From Microbacterium sp. RU1D (GTDB lineage: Bacteria; Actinomycetota; Actinomycetes; Actinomycetales; Microbacteriaceae), in contig NZ_FTPQ01000001.1 of the NCBI RefSeq assembly GCF_900156435.1, positions 1,550,001 through 1,614,000 of the forward strand: a stretch of 64,000 nucleotides of DNA. Reading direction: 5' to 3'. Shown in pieces: positions 23,732 through 32,925 of the stretch (positions are counted from its first letter, which is position 1; each line of letters opens with the position of its first letter). A program made the position numbers and the translations under genes. The notes beneath the pieces were generated by a model that saw nothing but the letters and a program-made list of their open reading frames with translations, searched no databases and was not told the origin of the DNA.

Positions 23732-23911
23732 GTGCCCTCGTCGATGCTGCGCAGGGTCCGTCGAGCCCTCATCACCCGCGGCATCACCCTCTACGCCCGG
23801 CTCCTTCGCCTCCTCGCACGCCGGGAAGCGCGCCCGATCGCATCGTTGCACGGCCTCCGGGGCGCGGTGCTCCACGTCGCGTCGTCCGAGGGGACGAAAC
23901 CCGTACCGTAG
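23732..23911 (+). CDS. Possible 59-residue basic peptide
   Basis: The frame from GTG 23732 (GGAG at 3 nt) encodes an Arg/Leu-rich peptide with MLRRVRRALITRGITLY and ARLLRLLARREA, ending TKPVP. About 86% of third positions are G or C, which is gene-like. It is divergent from the kinase/PqqD fusion with only 33 nt between the starts, and its end overlaps the lysA promoter. The peptide would form an amphipathic basic helix. It could be a precursor peptide, a leader for lysA, or a chance frame. Confidence 0.35.
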   Translation: MPSSMLRRVRRALITRGITLYARLLRLLARREARPIASLHGLRGAVLHVASSEGTKPVP

Positions 23912-23914
23912 ACT
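23909..23914 (+). promoter_or_regulatory. -10 element TAGACT of the lysA operon
   Basis: TAGACT would start a transcript near 23921, giving a leader of about 83 nt before GTG 24004. I see no known riboswitch in that leader. Confidence 0.4.
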
Positions 23915-24003
23915 GCAGGGACTGCCCGCCGCGTGACTCTCCGCGGGGGTGGGAGCCGTGATCCGCGGCCGTCGCGTCGCCGCAAAACCCGATTGGTTCC
24001 TCC

Positions 24004-25434
24004 GTGTCCGCCTCGCACTCCGCGCTCGTGCCCGAGTGGCTCACCGCCCCGACCGAAGCGAACGAGCTCATCGCGCCCGTCTGGCCGTCCTCCGCCCGTC
24101 GCGTCGACGACGGTTCCGTCGAGATCGGCGGGGTCTCGGTGTTCGACCTGCGCGCCCGCTTCGGCACGCCCCTCTACGTCCTCGACGAGCACGAGGTGCG
24201 CGATCACGCCCGACGCGCCCGCGCGGCCTTCGACGCCGCGGCGACGCGTCACGGCGTCCGGGCCCGGGTGTACTACGCGGGCAAGGCGTTCCTGTCGACC
24301 GAGGTCGTGCGCTGGGTCGTCGATGAGGGCCTCGCGGTCGACGTGTGCACCCTCGGCGAGCTCGAGGTGGCCCTCGCCGGCGGCGCGGACCCCGCGCGGC
24401 TCGGGTTCCACGGCAACAACAAGAGCGTGCGCGAGCTCGAACGCGCGGTCGAGGTCGGCATCGGGTCGGTCGTCGTCGACAGCCCCATCGAGATCGAGCG
24501 GCTCGCCGCGATCGCCGAGCGCCGCGGCGCCGTGCAGTCCGTGCTCGTCCGCGTCCGCACCGGCGTGCACGCCGAGACCCACGCCTTCCTCGCCACGGCG
24601 CACGAAGACCAGAAGTTCGGCTTCTCGCTCGAGGGGGCGGACGCGGCCGTCGCGCGCATCCGCGAGCTGACCAGTCTGCGTTTCGTCGGGCTGCATGCCC
24701 ACATCGGCTCGCAGATCTTCGACTCGTCGGGCTTCCGCGAGTCCGCCGCGCGCCTGGTCGACCTGCACGCCGACCTGCTGGCCGGGGGAGAGATCCCCCT
24801 GCTCAACGTCGGCGGCGGTTTCGGCATCTCCTACACCTCGGTGGACGACCCCAAGCCCATCGAGGAGATCGCCGACGGCATCCTCGACGCGATCGCCGAC
24901 GAGTGCGCGGTGCGCGGCATCCCGATGCCCGACGTGGCCACCGAGCCGGGTCGCGTGATCGTCGGTCAGGCGGGGGTGACGCTCTACGAGGTCGGGACGG
25001 TCAAGACCGTCACCGCGGCCGAGGGCCTCGAGCGCACCTACGTCAGCGTCGACGGCGGAATGAGCGACAACGCCCGTCCCGCGCTCTACGGCGCGGACTT
25101 CTCGGCGCGCATCGTCTCGCGCACGAGCTCCGAGACCCCGGCGCTCTCGCGCGTCGTCGGCCACCACTGCGAATCCGGCGACATCGTCGTGGATGCCGAG
25201 TACCTCCCCGCCGACGTCACCCCGGGCGATCTGCTGGCCGTCCCCGCCACCGGCGCGTACTGCTTCTCGCTCGCGAGCAACTACAACTACACGCCACGTC
25301 CCCCCGTCGTCGCGGTCCGCGACGGCGCGGCCCGCGTGATCGTGCGCGGCGAGACCGTGGCCGATCTACTCGCGCGCGACGCCGGGATCCCGCCATCCGC
25401 TTCCACCGCAACACCCCACGGAGACACCGAATGA
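24004..25434 (+). CDS. lysA: Diaminopimelate decarboxylase
   Basis: A 476-residue PLP enzyme that converts meso-diaminopimelate to lysine, the last step of lysine synthesis. The PLP Lys lies in YYAGKAFLS (about residue 94). FVGLHAHIGSQIF and NVGGGFGISY bind the cofactor phosphate, and SGDIVVD and GAYCFSLASNYN complete the active site from the second domain. The length is in the upper family range because of a 40-residue N-terminal extension. The stop overlaps the hom start (ATGA). Confidence 0.95.
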   Translation: MSASHSALVPEWLTAPTEANELIAPVWPSSARRVDDGSVEIGGVSVFDLRARFGTPLYVLDEHEVRDHARRARAAFDAAATRHGVRARVYYAGKAFLSTEVVRWVVDEGLAVDVCTLGELEVALAGGADPARLGFHGNNKSVRELERAVEVGIGSVVVDSPIEIERLAAIAERRGAVQSVLVRVRTGVHAETHAFLATAHEDQKFGFSLEGADAAVARIRELTSLRFVGLHAHIGSQIFDSSGFRESAARLVDLHADLLAGGEIPLLNVGGGFGISYTSVDDPKPIEEIADGILDAIADECAVRGIPMPDVATEPGRVIVGQAGVTLYEVGTVKTVTAAEGLERTYVSVDGGMSDNARPALYGADFSARIVSRTSSETPALSRVVGHHCESGDIVVDAEYLPADVTPGDLLAVPATGAYCFSLASNYNYTPRPPVVAVRDGAARVIVRGETVADLLARDAGIPPSASTATPHGDTE

Positions 25435-26798
25435 CCGACTACCGCACGCTCCGCGTGGCGCTCCTCGGCGCCGGCGCCGTCGGCTCGCAGGTCGCCGACC
25501 TGCTGCTCAAGCACGGCGACGAGCTCGCCGATCGCGCGGGCGCGAAGCTCGAACTCGCCGGCATCGCCGTGCGCGACGTCGACGCGAAGCGCGACGCCGA
25601 CCTGCCGCGCGAGCTGTTCACCACGGACGCCGAGACGCTCATCGTGGGCAGCGACATCGTCATCGAGCTCATGGGCGGCATCGAACCGGCCCGCACGCAG
25701 GTGCTGCACGCGATCGCGTCGGGCGCCGACGTCGTCACCGCCAACAAGGCGCTGCTGGCCACGCACGGCTCCGAGGTGTTCGAGGCCGCCGACCAGGTCG
25801 GCGCCGAGGTGTACTACGAGGCCGCCGCCGCCGGTGCCATCCCCATCATCCGGCCGCTGCGCGACTCCCTCGCCGGCGACCGCGTCGTGCGCATCATGGG
25901 CATCGTCAACGGCACGACGAACTACATCCTCGACCGCATGGACACCGAGGGCGCCGACTTCGCCGACGTCCTCGCCCAGGCTCAGGCGCTCGGCTACGCC
26001 GAGGCCGATCCCACGGCCGACGTCGAGGGCTACGACGCCGCGCAGAAGGCCGCGATCCTCGCGAGCCTGGCCTTCCACACCACGGTCCCCCTGGATGCCG
26101 TGCACCGCGAGGGCATCACCTCGATCGACGCCGCGATGATCGAGTCCGCGCGCCACGCGGGGTACGTCATCAAGCTGCTCGCCGTCTGCGAGCGCCTGGC
26201 CGCCGAGGAGGGCGGCACCGAGTCCATCTCGGTGCGCGTGTACCCGGCCCTGGTCGAGCGCACCCACCCCCTGGCCAGCGTGCACGGCGCCAACAACGCC
26301 GTCTTCGTGCAGGCCGAGGCCGCGGGCGACCTCATGTTCTACGGCGCGGGTGCCGGCGGCGTGCAGACGGCCTCCGCCGTGCTCGGCGACGTCGTCTCCG
26401 CCGCGCGACGGCACATCGCCGGCGGCGTCGGCGTGGGCGAGTCCACGCGCGCCAACCTGCCGGCCGTACCGATCGGTCACGTCATCACGCGCTACCAGAT
26501 CACGCTCGAGGTCGACGATCAGCCGGGCGTGCTGGCCACGGTCGCCGGCATCCTGAGCGAGGGGCGCGTGTCGATCGCGACGGTCGAGCAGACCGTCATC
26601 GAGGCATCCACGGATGCCGTCGCTTCGACGGGCTCGGCGACCGAAGCGGAAGGCTCAACGACCGGAGCGGGATCCGCCCGGTTGGTCATCGGAACACACA
26701 AGGCCCGCGAGCAGGACCTGAGCGAGACCGTCGAGCGTCTCGCCGCGAGCGGCGTCGTCGAGCGCGTGGTCTCCGTGCTGCGCGTGGAAGGGAACTGA
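25431..26798 (+). CDS. hom: Homoserine dehydrogenase with an insertion in the ACT domain
   Basis: A 455-residue NAD(P)H enzyme reducing aspartate semialdehyde to homoserine. The nucleotide site is [25 protein letters not shown] and [11 protein letters not shown] mark the catalytic domain. The C-terminal ACT domain (from [15 protein letters not shown], about residue 355), which in actinobacteria gives threonine feedback control, is interrupted at about residues 391-414 by a low-complexity Ala/Ser/Thr/Gly/Glu stretch containing the repeated [14 protein letters not shown]. The normal strand [10 protein letters not shown] resumes afterwards. It overlaps lysA by 4 nt and precedes thrC. Confidence 0.95.
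   Translation: MTDYRTLRVALLGAGAVGSQVADLLLKHGDELADRAGAKLELAGIAVRDVDAKRDADLPRELFTTDAETLIVGSDIVIELMGGIEPARTQVLHAIASGADVVTANKALLATHGSEVFEAADQVGAEVYYEAAAAGAIPIIRPLRDSLAGDRVVRIMGIVNGTTNYILDRMDTEGADFADVLAQAQALGYAEADPTADVEGYDAAQKAAILASLAFHTTVPLDAVHREGITSIDAAMIESARHAGYVIKLLAVCERLAAEEGGTESISVRVYPALVERTHPLASVHGANNAVFVQAEAAGDLMFYGAGAGGVQTASAVLGDVVSAARRHIAGGVGVGESTRANLPAVPIGHVITRYQITLEVDDQPGVLATVAGILSEGRVSIATVEQTVIEASTDAVASTGSATEAEGSTTGAGSARLVIGTHKAREQDLSETVERLAASGVVERVVSVLRVEGN
26603..26671 (+). repeat. Repeat-like insertion inside hom
   Basis: The segment begins with the inverted heptamer pair GGCATCC-AC-GGATGCC (26603-26618). It continues with CGCTTCG and CGAAGCG arms and a 21-bp tandem duplication (GGCTCGGCGACCGAAGCGG and GGCTCAACGACCGGAGCGG, 16 of 19 bases alike). 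It resembles the TTCGAC...GCTCAGCGACC type of extragenic palindrome found in several GC-rich genomes, here kept in frame. Confidence 0.6.
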
Positions 26799-26799
26799 C

Positions 26800-27882
26800 A
26801 TGGCACACCTCTGGCGCGGAGTCCTCCGCGAATACGCCGACCGTCTGGGTGTCACCGACGCCTCCACCGTCGTCACCCTCGGCGAGGGCGGCACGCCGCT
26901 CATCCCCGCCCCGGCGCTGTCGCGGCGCACGGGCGCCGACGTGTGGGTCAAGTTCGAGGGCATGAACCCCACCGGCTCGTTCAAGGACCGCGGCATGACC
27001 GTCGCGCTCTCGCGCGCCGTCGAGCACGGTGCCAAGGCCGTCATCTGCGCCTCCACCGGCAACACCTCGGCCTCCGCCGCGGCCTACGCCGCCCACGCCG
27101 GCATCACCGCGGCCGTCCTCGTTCCCGAGGGCAAGATCGCGATGGGCAAGCTCAGCCAGGCCGTGGCGCACAACGGGCGCCTCATCCAGATCCGCGGCAA
27201 CTTCGACGACTGCCTCGAGATCGCGCGCGAGCTCGCCGACCACTACCCGGTGCACCTGGTCAACTCGGTCAACCCCGACCGCATCGAGGGGCAGAAGACG
27301 GCGGCCTACGAGGTCGTGGAGCAGCTGGGCGACGCCCCCGACTTCCACTTCATCCCCGTCGGCAACGCCGGCAATTACACGGCCTACTCGCGCGGCTACC
27401 GCGAAGAGGCCGCGCGCGGCGTCGCGACGAAGGTGCCCCGCATGTTCGGTCTGCAGGCGGCCGGTTCCGCGCCCCTCGTGCGCGGCGAGGTCGTGAAGAA
27501 CCCGGAGACGATCGCCAGCGCGATCCGCATCGGCAACCCCGCCTCGTGGGACCTCGCGCTCGAGGCGCGGGATGCCACCGACGGCTGGTTCGGGGCGATC
27601 GACGACGAGGGCATCCTCGAGGCGCAGAAGATCCTCGCGGGCGAGGTCGGCGTGTTCGTCGAGCCGGCGTCGGCGATCAGCGTCGCGGGTCTGCTCAGCC
27701 GCGCCGAGGCGGGCGTCGTGCCGGCGGGGGCGAAGGTCGTGCTGACCGTCACCGGTCACGGCCTGAAGGATCCCCAGTGGGCCCTGCGCCAGGCCGACGG
27801 CACGACCGTCGAGCCGACCGTCGTCGACGCCACCACCTCGGAGGTCGCCTCCGTGCTCGACCTGCAGCCGGTGACCGCGTGA
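26800..27882 (+). CDS. thrC: Threonine synthase
   Basis: A 360-residue PLP enzyme converting phosphohomoserine to threonine. The PLP Lys is in [11 protein letters not shown] (about residue 59). [16 protein letters not shown] binds the phosphate, and [10 protein letters not shown] and [10 protein letters not shown] are conserved. It is the short actinobacterial type (about 360 residues) without the large N-terminal domain. It starts 2 nt after the hom stop and overlaps thrB by 4 nt. Confidence 0.96.
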   Translation: MAHLWRGVLREYADRLGVTDASTVVTLGEGGTPLIPAPALSRRTGADVWVKFEGMNPTGSFKDRGMTVALSRAVEHGAKAVICASTGNTSASAAAYAAHAGITAAVLVPEGKIAMGKLSQAVAHNGRLIQIRGNFDDCLEIARELADHYPVHLVNSVNPDRIEGQKTAAYEVVEQLGDAPDFHFIPVGNAGNYTAYSRGYREEAARGVATKVPRMFGLQAAGSAPLVRGEVVKNPETIASAIRIGNPASWDLALEARDATDGWFGAIDDEGILEAQKILAGEVGVFVEPASAISVAGLLSRAEAGVVPAGAKVVLTVTGHGLKDPQWALRQADGTTVEPTVVDATTSEVASVLDLQPVTA

Positions 27883-28811
27883 GCTCAGGCCCCGGTCGCC
27901 GGGTCGCCGTCCGCGTTCCCGCCACCAGCGCGAACCTCGGTCCCGGCTTCGACACCCTGGGCCTGGCCTTGAGCGTCTACGACGAGCTCGTCGTCGAGCA
28001 GCTCGACGGCGACCGCCTCGAGATCGAGGTCGCGGGGGAGGGGACGGCCGACGTCCCCCGCGACGCGTCGCACCTCGTCGTCCGCGCGATGGCGCACACC
28101 TACGCCTCGGTCGGTCGCACCCTCCCCGGGCTGCGATTGACGGCGCACAACGTCATCCCGCACGGGCGCGGCATGGGCTCGTCCGGAGCGGCGGTGGTGG
28201 CCGGCATCCTGGCCGCGAAGGGTCTGCTCGAGGGAGAGGTCGCCTTCGGCGACGTCGACCTGCTGCGCCTGGCGACCGAGATGGAGGGCCACCCCGACAA
28301 CGTCGCCCCCGGCCTGTTCGGCGGTCTCACCATCGCCTGGATGGATGCCGAGGGCCCCCAGCACAAGCAGCTCATCGTTCACCGCGGGGTGTCGCCGCTG
28401 GTCCTCGTGCCGGGCTTCACGATGTCCACCGCCGTCGCGCGCAGCTTGCAGCCGCTGCAGGTGCCGCGCGAGGACGCGGTCTTCAACGTCTCGCGCTCGG
28501 CGCTGCTGATCGCGGCGATGACGCAGAGCCCCGAGCTGCTGATGGCGGCGACCGAGGACAAGCTGCACCAGAACTACCGTGCACAGGCCATGCCCGAGAC
28601 CGACCGGCTCGTGCGGGCGCTGCGCGCCGAGGGGTATGCGGCGGTCGTCTCGGGCGCCGGGCCCAGCGTGCTCGTGCTCGCCGACGGGCCGGGACAGCGA
28701 CTCGAGGCGGCAGATCTTATGGCATCCGTCGTCGACACCCCGTGGCAGGCGCTCATGCTCGCCGTCGACGTCAAGGGTGGTACAGTGAAAAACGCAGAGG
28801 GTTCCGCGTAG
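27879..28811 (+). CDS. thrB: Homoserine kinase
   Basis: A 310-residue GHMP kinase that phosphorylates homoserine with [21 protein letters not shown] is the substrate-side motif, [17 protein letters not shown] is the phosphate-binding loop and [11 protein letters not shown] the C-terminal GHMP motif. GTG 27879 overlaps the thrC stop. The 3' end of the gene overlaps the presumed rho promoter. Confidence 0.95.
   Translation: MSSGPGRRVAVRVPATSANLGPGFDTLGLALSVYDELVVEQLDGDRLEIEVAGEGTADVPRDASHLVVRAMAHTYASVGRTLPGLRLTAHNVIPHGRGMGSSGAAVVAGILAAKGLLEGEVAFGDVDLLRLATEMEGHPDNVAPGLFGGLTIAWMDAEGPQHKQLIVHRGVSPLVLVPGFTMSTAVARSLQPLQVPREDAVFNVSRSALLIAAMTQSPELLMAATEDKLHQNYRAQAMPETDRLVRALRAEGYAAVVSGAGPSVLVLADGPGQRLEAADLMASVVDTPWQALMLAVDVKGGTVKNAEGSA
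28781..28786 (+). promoter_or_regulatory. -10 element TACAGT, possible rho promoter
   Basis: TACAGT lies inside the end of thrB. Transcription from here would begin next to the hairpin at 28794 and give a leader of about 170 nt before rho. Confidence 0.35.
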
Positions 28812-28833
28812 ATTCGCGAATCTGAGCCTCTGC
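28794..28833 (+). promoter_or_regulatory. Hairpin at the thrB end / rho leader
   Basis: GCAGAGG (28794-28800) pairs with CCTCTGC (28827-28833), enclosing the perfect 14-bp palindrome AGATTCGCGAATCT (28810-28823). It may terminate the threonine operon or form the 5' end of the rho leader, where autoregulation of rho is known in other bacteria. The rest of the leader (28834-28963) shows no further clear structure. Confidence 0.5.
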
Positions 28834-28963
28834 ACACCTGCGAAATCCGCAACACATCGCGAACCCGGTATCGGCTGCAGTCTTCCGAACCGCTGGTGTC
28901 TCTTCGTCTGCGTTCTGCATGGCGAAGCGCGATCTGATCACGTTTCATTTCTGAGGAGCACTC

Positions 28964-31147
28964 GTGGAGTCCATCTCCGAGACCCAGCCCGTCGACGCGC
29001 CCGAGAGCGCGGAGAACCCCGCCGAGGAGCAGCCCACGGCTGCGGCGGACGGCACCGACACCGCGGCGGCCGAGACGCCCGCCGCCGAGACCCCCGAGGC
29101 CGACGAGGCGCCCGAGGCCGATGGCGCTGAGGCCCCGGCCCTCGCGGAGGAGCCCGCCGTCGACGCGCAGCCCGAGGCGCTGTTCCCCGCCGATGCCGTC
29201 GAGGCGCCGGCCGAGGAGGCCGCCGCCGACGCCCCGGCCGCCGACGCCCCCGCTGCCGATGCCGCGGCATCCGCCGCTCCGGTCGCCGAGGCGCCCGCTG
29301 CGGACGAGCCGGCGCCGGCCGAGAAGCCCGCGCGCGCCCCCCGCAAGCGCGCGCCGCGCCGTGCGAAGAGCGCGACGGCGGAAGAGAAGGCCGCGGCGGA
29401 CGCCGCCGCTTCCGAGGCCGCCGCTGCTGCCGCCGACGCCGCTGCGGAGGCCGTTACCGCAGAGGACCTCGCGGCCGAGGCTGCGGTGTCCGACGCTCCC
29501 GCCGCCGACGCCGCGGCATCCGATGCTGCCGACCCCGACGCCGCCGACGCCGCGGTCGAGGAGCCGACCACCCCCGTCACGACCGCGGCCGACGTCGCCG
29601 CCGACGCGACGCCCGCCGAAGCCGACGCCGAGACGGCGGCCGAGAAGTCCGACGCGGTCGCCGACTCGAGCGATCAGGCGGACGAGACCCCGGCTCGCGG
29701 CCGCGGCCGCAGCCGTTCGCGCAACCGCAACCGCAACAAGGCCGACGCCGCCGAGAAGAACGACGGCGCTGCCGCGGCCGCCCCCGCCGACGAGGCCGAG
29801 GCCCCCGCGCAGAGCGGTCAGCGCGACGCCGGCTCGCAGGGCAACCAGCGCGACAACGCCGCGCAGAACGGCCAGCAGGCCCAGCAGCAGCAGGGGTCGG
29901 CGAACAGCCGCAACCGTCAGCGCAACAAGCGTCGTGGCCAGAACACCACCGGCGACGAGTTCGAGACCGAGATCGGCGAAGACGACGTGCTCGTGCCCAT
30001 CGCGGGTGTCCTCGACGTGCTCGACAACTACGCGTTCGTCCGCACCACCGGCTACCTGCCCGGCCCGAGCGACGTGTACGTCTCGCTCGGCCAGGTGAAG
30101 AAGTACAACCTGCGCAAGGGCGACGCCGTCGTCGGCGCCATCAAGCAGCCCCGCGAGGGCGAGCAGCAGGGGCGTCAGAAGTACAACGCCCTCGTTCAGG
30201 TCGACTCGATCAACGGTCTGTCCGTCGATGACGCCGCAGCGCGCGTCGAGTTCAACAACCTCACCCCGCTCTACCCGCAGGAGCGCCTGCGCCTGGAGAC
30301 CGGTCCCGAGAAGCTCACGCAGCGCATCATCGATCTGGTCGCCCCGGTCGGCAAGGGTCAGCGCGGCCTCATCGTCGCGCCTCCCAAGGCGGGCAAGACC
30401 ATCGTGCTGCAGCAGATCGCCAACGCGATCGCGACGAACAACCCCGAGGTCCACCTCATGGTCGTGCTCGTCGACGAGCGGCCCGAAGAGGTCACCGACA
30501 TGCAGCGGACCGTCCGCGGCGAGGTCATCGCCTCGACGTTCGACCGTCCGGCCGAGGACCACACCACGGTCGCGGAGCTGGCCATCGAGCGCGCGAAGCG
30601 CCTCGTCGAGCTGGGCCGCGACGTCGTCGTGCTGCTCGACTCGATCACCCGCCTCGGTCGTGCCTACAACCTGGCCGCCCCCACCTCGGGCCGTGTACTC
30701 TCCGGCGGCGTCGACGCGTCGGCGCTGTACCCGCCCAAGCGTTTCTTCGGCGCCGCGCGGAACATCGAGAACGGCGGGTCGCTCACGATCCTCGCCACCG
30801 CGCTGGTGGAGACCGGTTCGAAGATGGACGACGTCATCTTCGAGGAGTTCAAGGGCACGGGCAACAGCGAGCTGCGCCTGAACCGCCAGCTCGCCGACAA
30901 GCGCATCTTCCCGGCCGTCGACGTCAACGCGTCGAGCACCCGCCGCGAGGAGATGCTGCTCTCGCCCGACGAGGTCAAGATCACCTGGAAGCTGCGCCGC
31001 GCCCTCGCCGGGCTCGAGCCCCAGCAGGCCCTCGAGGTCGTTCTCGGCAAGCTCAAGGAGACGCAGTCGAACGTCGAGTTCCTCGTGCAGATGCAGAAGT
31101 CGATCCCGGCGCCCGCGCGCGGCGGTGACGACAACAGCATCCGCTGA
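28964..31147 (+). CDS. rho: Transcription termination factor Rho with a long disordered N-terminus
   Basis: A 727-residue hexameric RNA-dependent ATPase. The first 330 residues are extremely Ala/Glu/Asp/Pro-rich, then Arg/Asn/Gln-rich ([20 protein letters not shown]). I do not see the LPELRALA-type Rho_N helix-turn-helix of other actinobacterial Rho proteins. The canonical part follows: the RNA-binding cold-shock-like domain from [19 protein letters not shown], Walker A APPKAGKT, Walker [17 protein letters not shown], and the Q/R loops. GTG 28964 has GAGGAG at 6 nt. prfA follows 17 nt later, as in many actinobacteria. Confidence 0.95.
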   Translation: MESISETQPVDAPESAENPAEEQPTAAADGTDTAAAETPAAETPEADEAPEADGAEAPALAEEPAVDAQPEALFPADAVEAPAEEAAADAPAADAPAADAAASAAPVAEAPAADEPAPAEKPARAPRKRAPRRAKSATAEEKAAADAAASEAAAAAADAAAEAVTAEDLAAEAAVSDAPAADAAASDAADPDAADAAVEEPTTPVTTAADVAADATPAEADAETAAEKSDAVADSSDQADETPARGRGRSRSRNRNRNKADAAEKNDGAAAAAPADEAEAPAQSGQRDAGSQGNQRDNAAQNGQQAQQQQGSANSRNRQRNKRRGQNTTGDEFETEIGEDDVLVPIAGVLDVLDNYAFVRTTGYLPGPSDVYVSLGQVKKYNLRKGDAVVGAIKQPREGEQQGRQKYNALVQVDSINGLSVDDAAARVEFNNLTPLYPQERLRLETGPEKLTQRIIDLVAPVGKGQRGLIVAPPKAGKTIVLQQIANAIATNNPEVHLMVVLVDERPEEVTDMQRTVRGEVIASTFDRPAEDHTTVAELAIERAKRLVELGRDVVVLLDSITRLGRAYNLAAPTSGRVLSGGVDASALYPPKRFFGAARNIENGGSLTILATALVETGSKMDDVIFEEFKGTGNSELRLNRQLADKRIFPAVDVNASSTRREEMLLSPDEVKITWKLRRALAGLEPQQALEVVLGKLKETQSNVEFLVQMQKSIPAPARGGDDNSIR

Positions 31148-31164
31148 CCCGGGGCGCTGGCGCG

Positions 31165-32256
31165 ATGGCGGAGCCCGCGATGTTCGAGTCGGTCCGTGGA
31201 CTGCTCGAGGAGCACAAGGCCGTTCAGGAGGAGCTCTCCGACCCGGCCGTGCACGCGGACGCCGCGCGCGCGAAGCGCGTCAATCGGCGCTACGCCGAAC
31301 TGTCGCGGATCGTCGCGGCCCACGAGGCGTGGACCGCGGCGTCCGACGACCTCGAAGCCGCGCGCGAACTCGCCCGTGAGGACTCCGCCTTCGCCGAGGA
31401 GGTCCCCGCGCTCGAGGAGCGCGTGACGGAGACGCAGGAGCGCCTGCGCCGCCTGCTCATCCCGCGCGACCCCGACGACGCCCGCGACGTCATCATGGAG
31501 ATCAAGGGCGGCGAGGGCGGTGCGGAAAGCGCCCTGTTCGCGGCCGATCTGCTGCGGATGTACCTGCAGTACGCGGCATCCATGGGGTGGAAGGCGGAGC
31601 TGCTGGAGCGCACCGAGTCCGACCTCGGCGGCTACAAGGACGTCCAGGTGGCGATCAAGGGCTCCTCCACCGACCCGGCGCAGGGCGTGTGGGCGCACTT
31701 GAAGTACGAGGGCGGTGTGCACCGCGTGCAGCGCGTCCCCGCGACGGAGTCGCAGGGGCGCATCCACACCTCGACGACCGGCGTGCTCGTGTTCCCCGAG
31801 GTCGACGAGCCCGAAGAGGTCGCGATCGACCCGAACGACCTCAAGATCGACGTCTTCCGCTCCTCCGGTCCGGGTGGGCAATCGGTCAACACGACCGACT
31901 CGGCGGTACGCATCACGCACGTGCCCACCGGCATCGTCGTGTCGATGCAGAACGAGAAGTCGCAGCTGCAGAACCGCGAGGCCGGCATGCGCGTTCTGCG
32001 CGCCCGACTGCTCGCCAAGCAGCAGGAGGAGCGCGACGCCGTCGCCGCTGACGCGCGGCGCTCGCAGATTCGCGGAATGGACCGCTCCGAGCGCATCCGC
32101 ACGTACAACTTCCCCGAGAATCGCATCGCCGATCACCGCACGGGGTACAAGGCCTACAACCTCGACCAGGTGATGGACGGTGCCCTCGGCCCGATCATCG
32201 ACTCGGCGATCACGGCCGATGAAGAAGCGCGCCTCGCTGCCCTCGCCGACGGCTGA
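31165..32256 (+). CDS. prfA: Peptide chain release factor 1
   Basis: A 363-residue release factor for UAA and UAG. The stop-codon tripeptide is in [14 protein letters not shown] (PAT), and the peptidyl-tRNA hydrolysis motif is [12 protein letters not shown]. The C-terminal [13 protein letters not shown] is typical. The Gln of GGQ is the methylation target of PrmC, encoded 4 kb downstream at 36186. The start lies 17 nt after the rho stop without an evident ribosome site. Confidence 0.96.
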   Translation: MAEPAMFESVRGLLEEHKAVQEELSDPAVHADAARAKRVNRRYAELSRIVAAHEAWTAASDDLEAARELAREDSAFAEEVPALEERVTETQERLRRLLIPRDPDDARDVIMEIKGGEGGAESALFAADLLRMYLQYAASMGWKAELLERTESDLGGYKDVQVAIKGSSTDPAQGVWAHLKYEGGVHRVQRVPATESQGRIHTSTTGVLVFPEVDEPEEVAIDPNDLKIDVFRSSGPGGQSVNTTDSAVRITHVPTGIVVSMQNEKSQLQNREAGMRVLRARLLAKQQEERDAVAADARRSQIRGMDRSERIRTYNFPENRIADHRTGYKAYNLDQVMDGALGPIIDSAITADEEARLAALADG

Positions 32257-32325
32257 CCGGCGGCACGCGCGAACGGAGCCCACAGCGGCGGCGGCCGGTC
32301 GGCTCGGCTGCCGTAGGGTCGGGTG

Positions 32326-32922
32326 GTGCTCACCGCCGCCCAGATCGTCTCGTTCGACGACACGTCCCCGCCGCCGGGCGCCTCGCCGTGGGTGGGGGAG
32401 CCCGAGCAGGCGCGGCGCATCGAGATCGTCGAACCGGATGCCGCATGGCCGCTGCTCTTCGCCGCGGTGCGCGACCGGATCCTGGGGACGCTCGACGACC
32501 GGGCGTTGCGCATCGACCACGTCGGTTCGACCGCGGTGCCCAGCCTGGCGGCCAAGCCCGTGATCGACGTCGATCTCACGGTCGCCGACACCGACGACGA
32601 GGATGCGTACGTCCCCGCTCTCGAAGCCGCGGGTTTCACGCTCCGGGTGCGCGAACCGTGGTGGCTCGGGCACCGGATGCTCGTCGCGAGCGAGCCGGCC
32701 GTCCACCTGCACGTCTGGCCCCTCGACAGCCCCGAGGCGGCGCGGCACCGCCTCTTCCGGGACCACCTGCGCGCCGACGCGGCCGACCGGGCGCTCTACG
32801 CGCGCGTCAAGCGCGAGGTCGCGGCCGACGGCCTCATGAGCGCGTACAACGAGCGCAAGCAGGCCGCCGTCCGCGCGATCTACGCCCGTGCGTTCGCGGC
32901 GGCCGGTCTGCTCCCCGGGTAA
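32326..32922 (+). CDS. GrpB family protein (nucleotidyltransferase fold)
   Basis: A 198-residue protein with a 30-residue N-terminal extension. IEIVEPDAAWP, DHVGSTAVPSLAAKPVIDVDL and HLHVWPLDSPEAARHRLFRD are the three hallmarks of the GrpB/UPF0157 family, related to nucleotidyltransferases. The biological role is unknown. Two GTG codons stand in tandem (32323 and 32326); TAGGGT (32314-32319) just upstream suits a leaderless start at 32326. It is convergent with the amidase gene. Confidence 0.8.
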   Translation: MLTAAQIVSFDDTSPPPGASPWVGEPEQARRIEIVEPDAAWPLLFAAVRDRILGTLDDRALRIDHVGSTAVPSLAAKPVIDVDLTVADTDDEDAYVPALEAAGFTLRVREPWWLGHRMLVASEPAVHLHVWPLDSPEAARHRLFRDHLRADAADRALYARVKREVAADGLMSAYNERKQAAVRAIYARAFAAAGLLPG

Positions 32923-32925
32923 GGC

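Noticed and set aside
28574..30562. 662-codon minus-strand frame rich in Gly/Arg
   Set aside because: It is the antisense shadow of the Ala/Glu-rich rho N-terminus.
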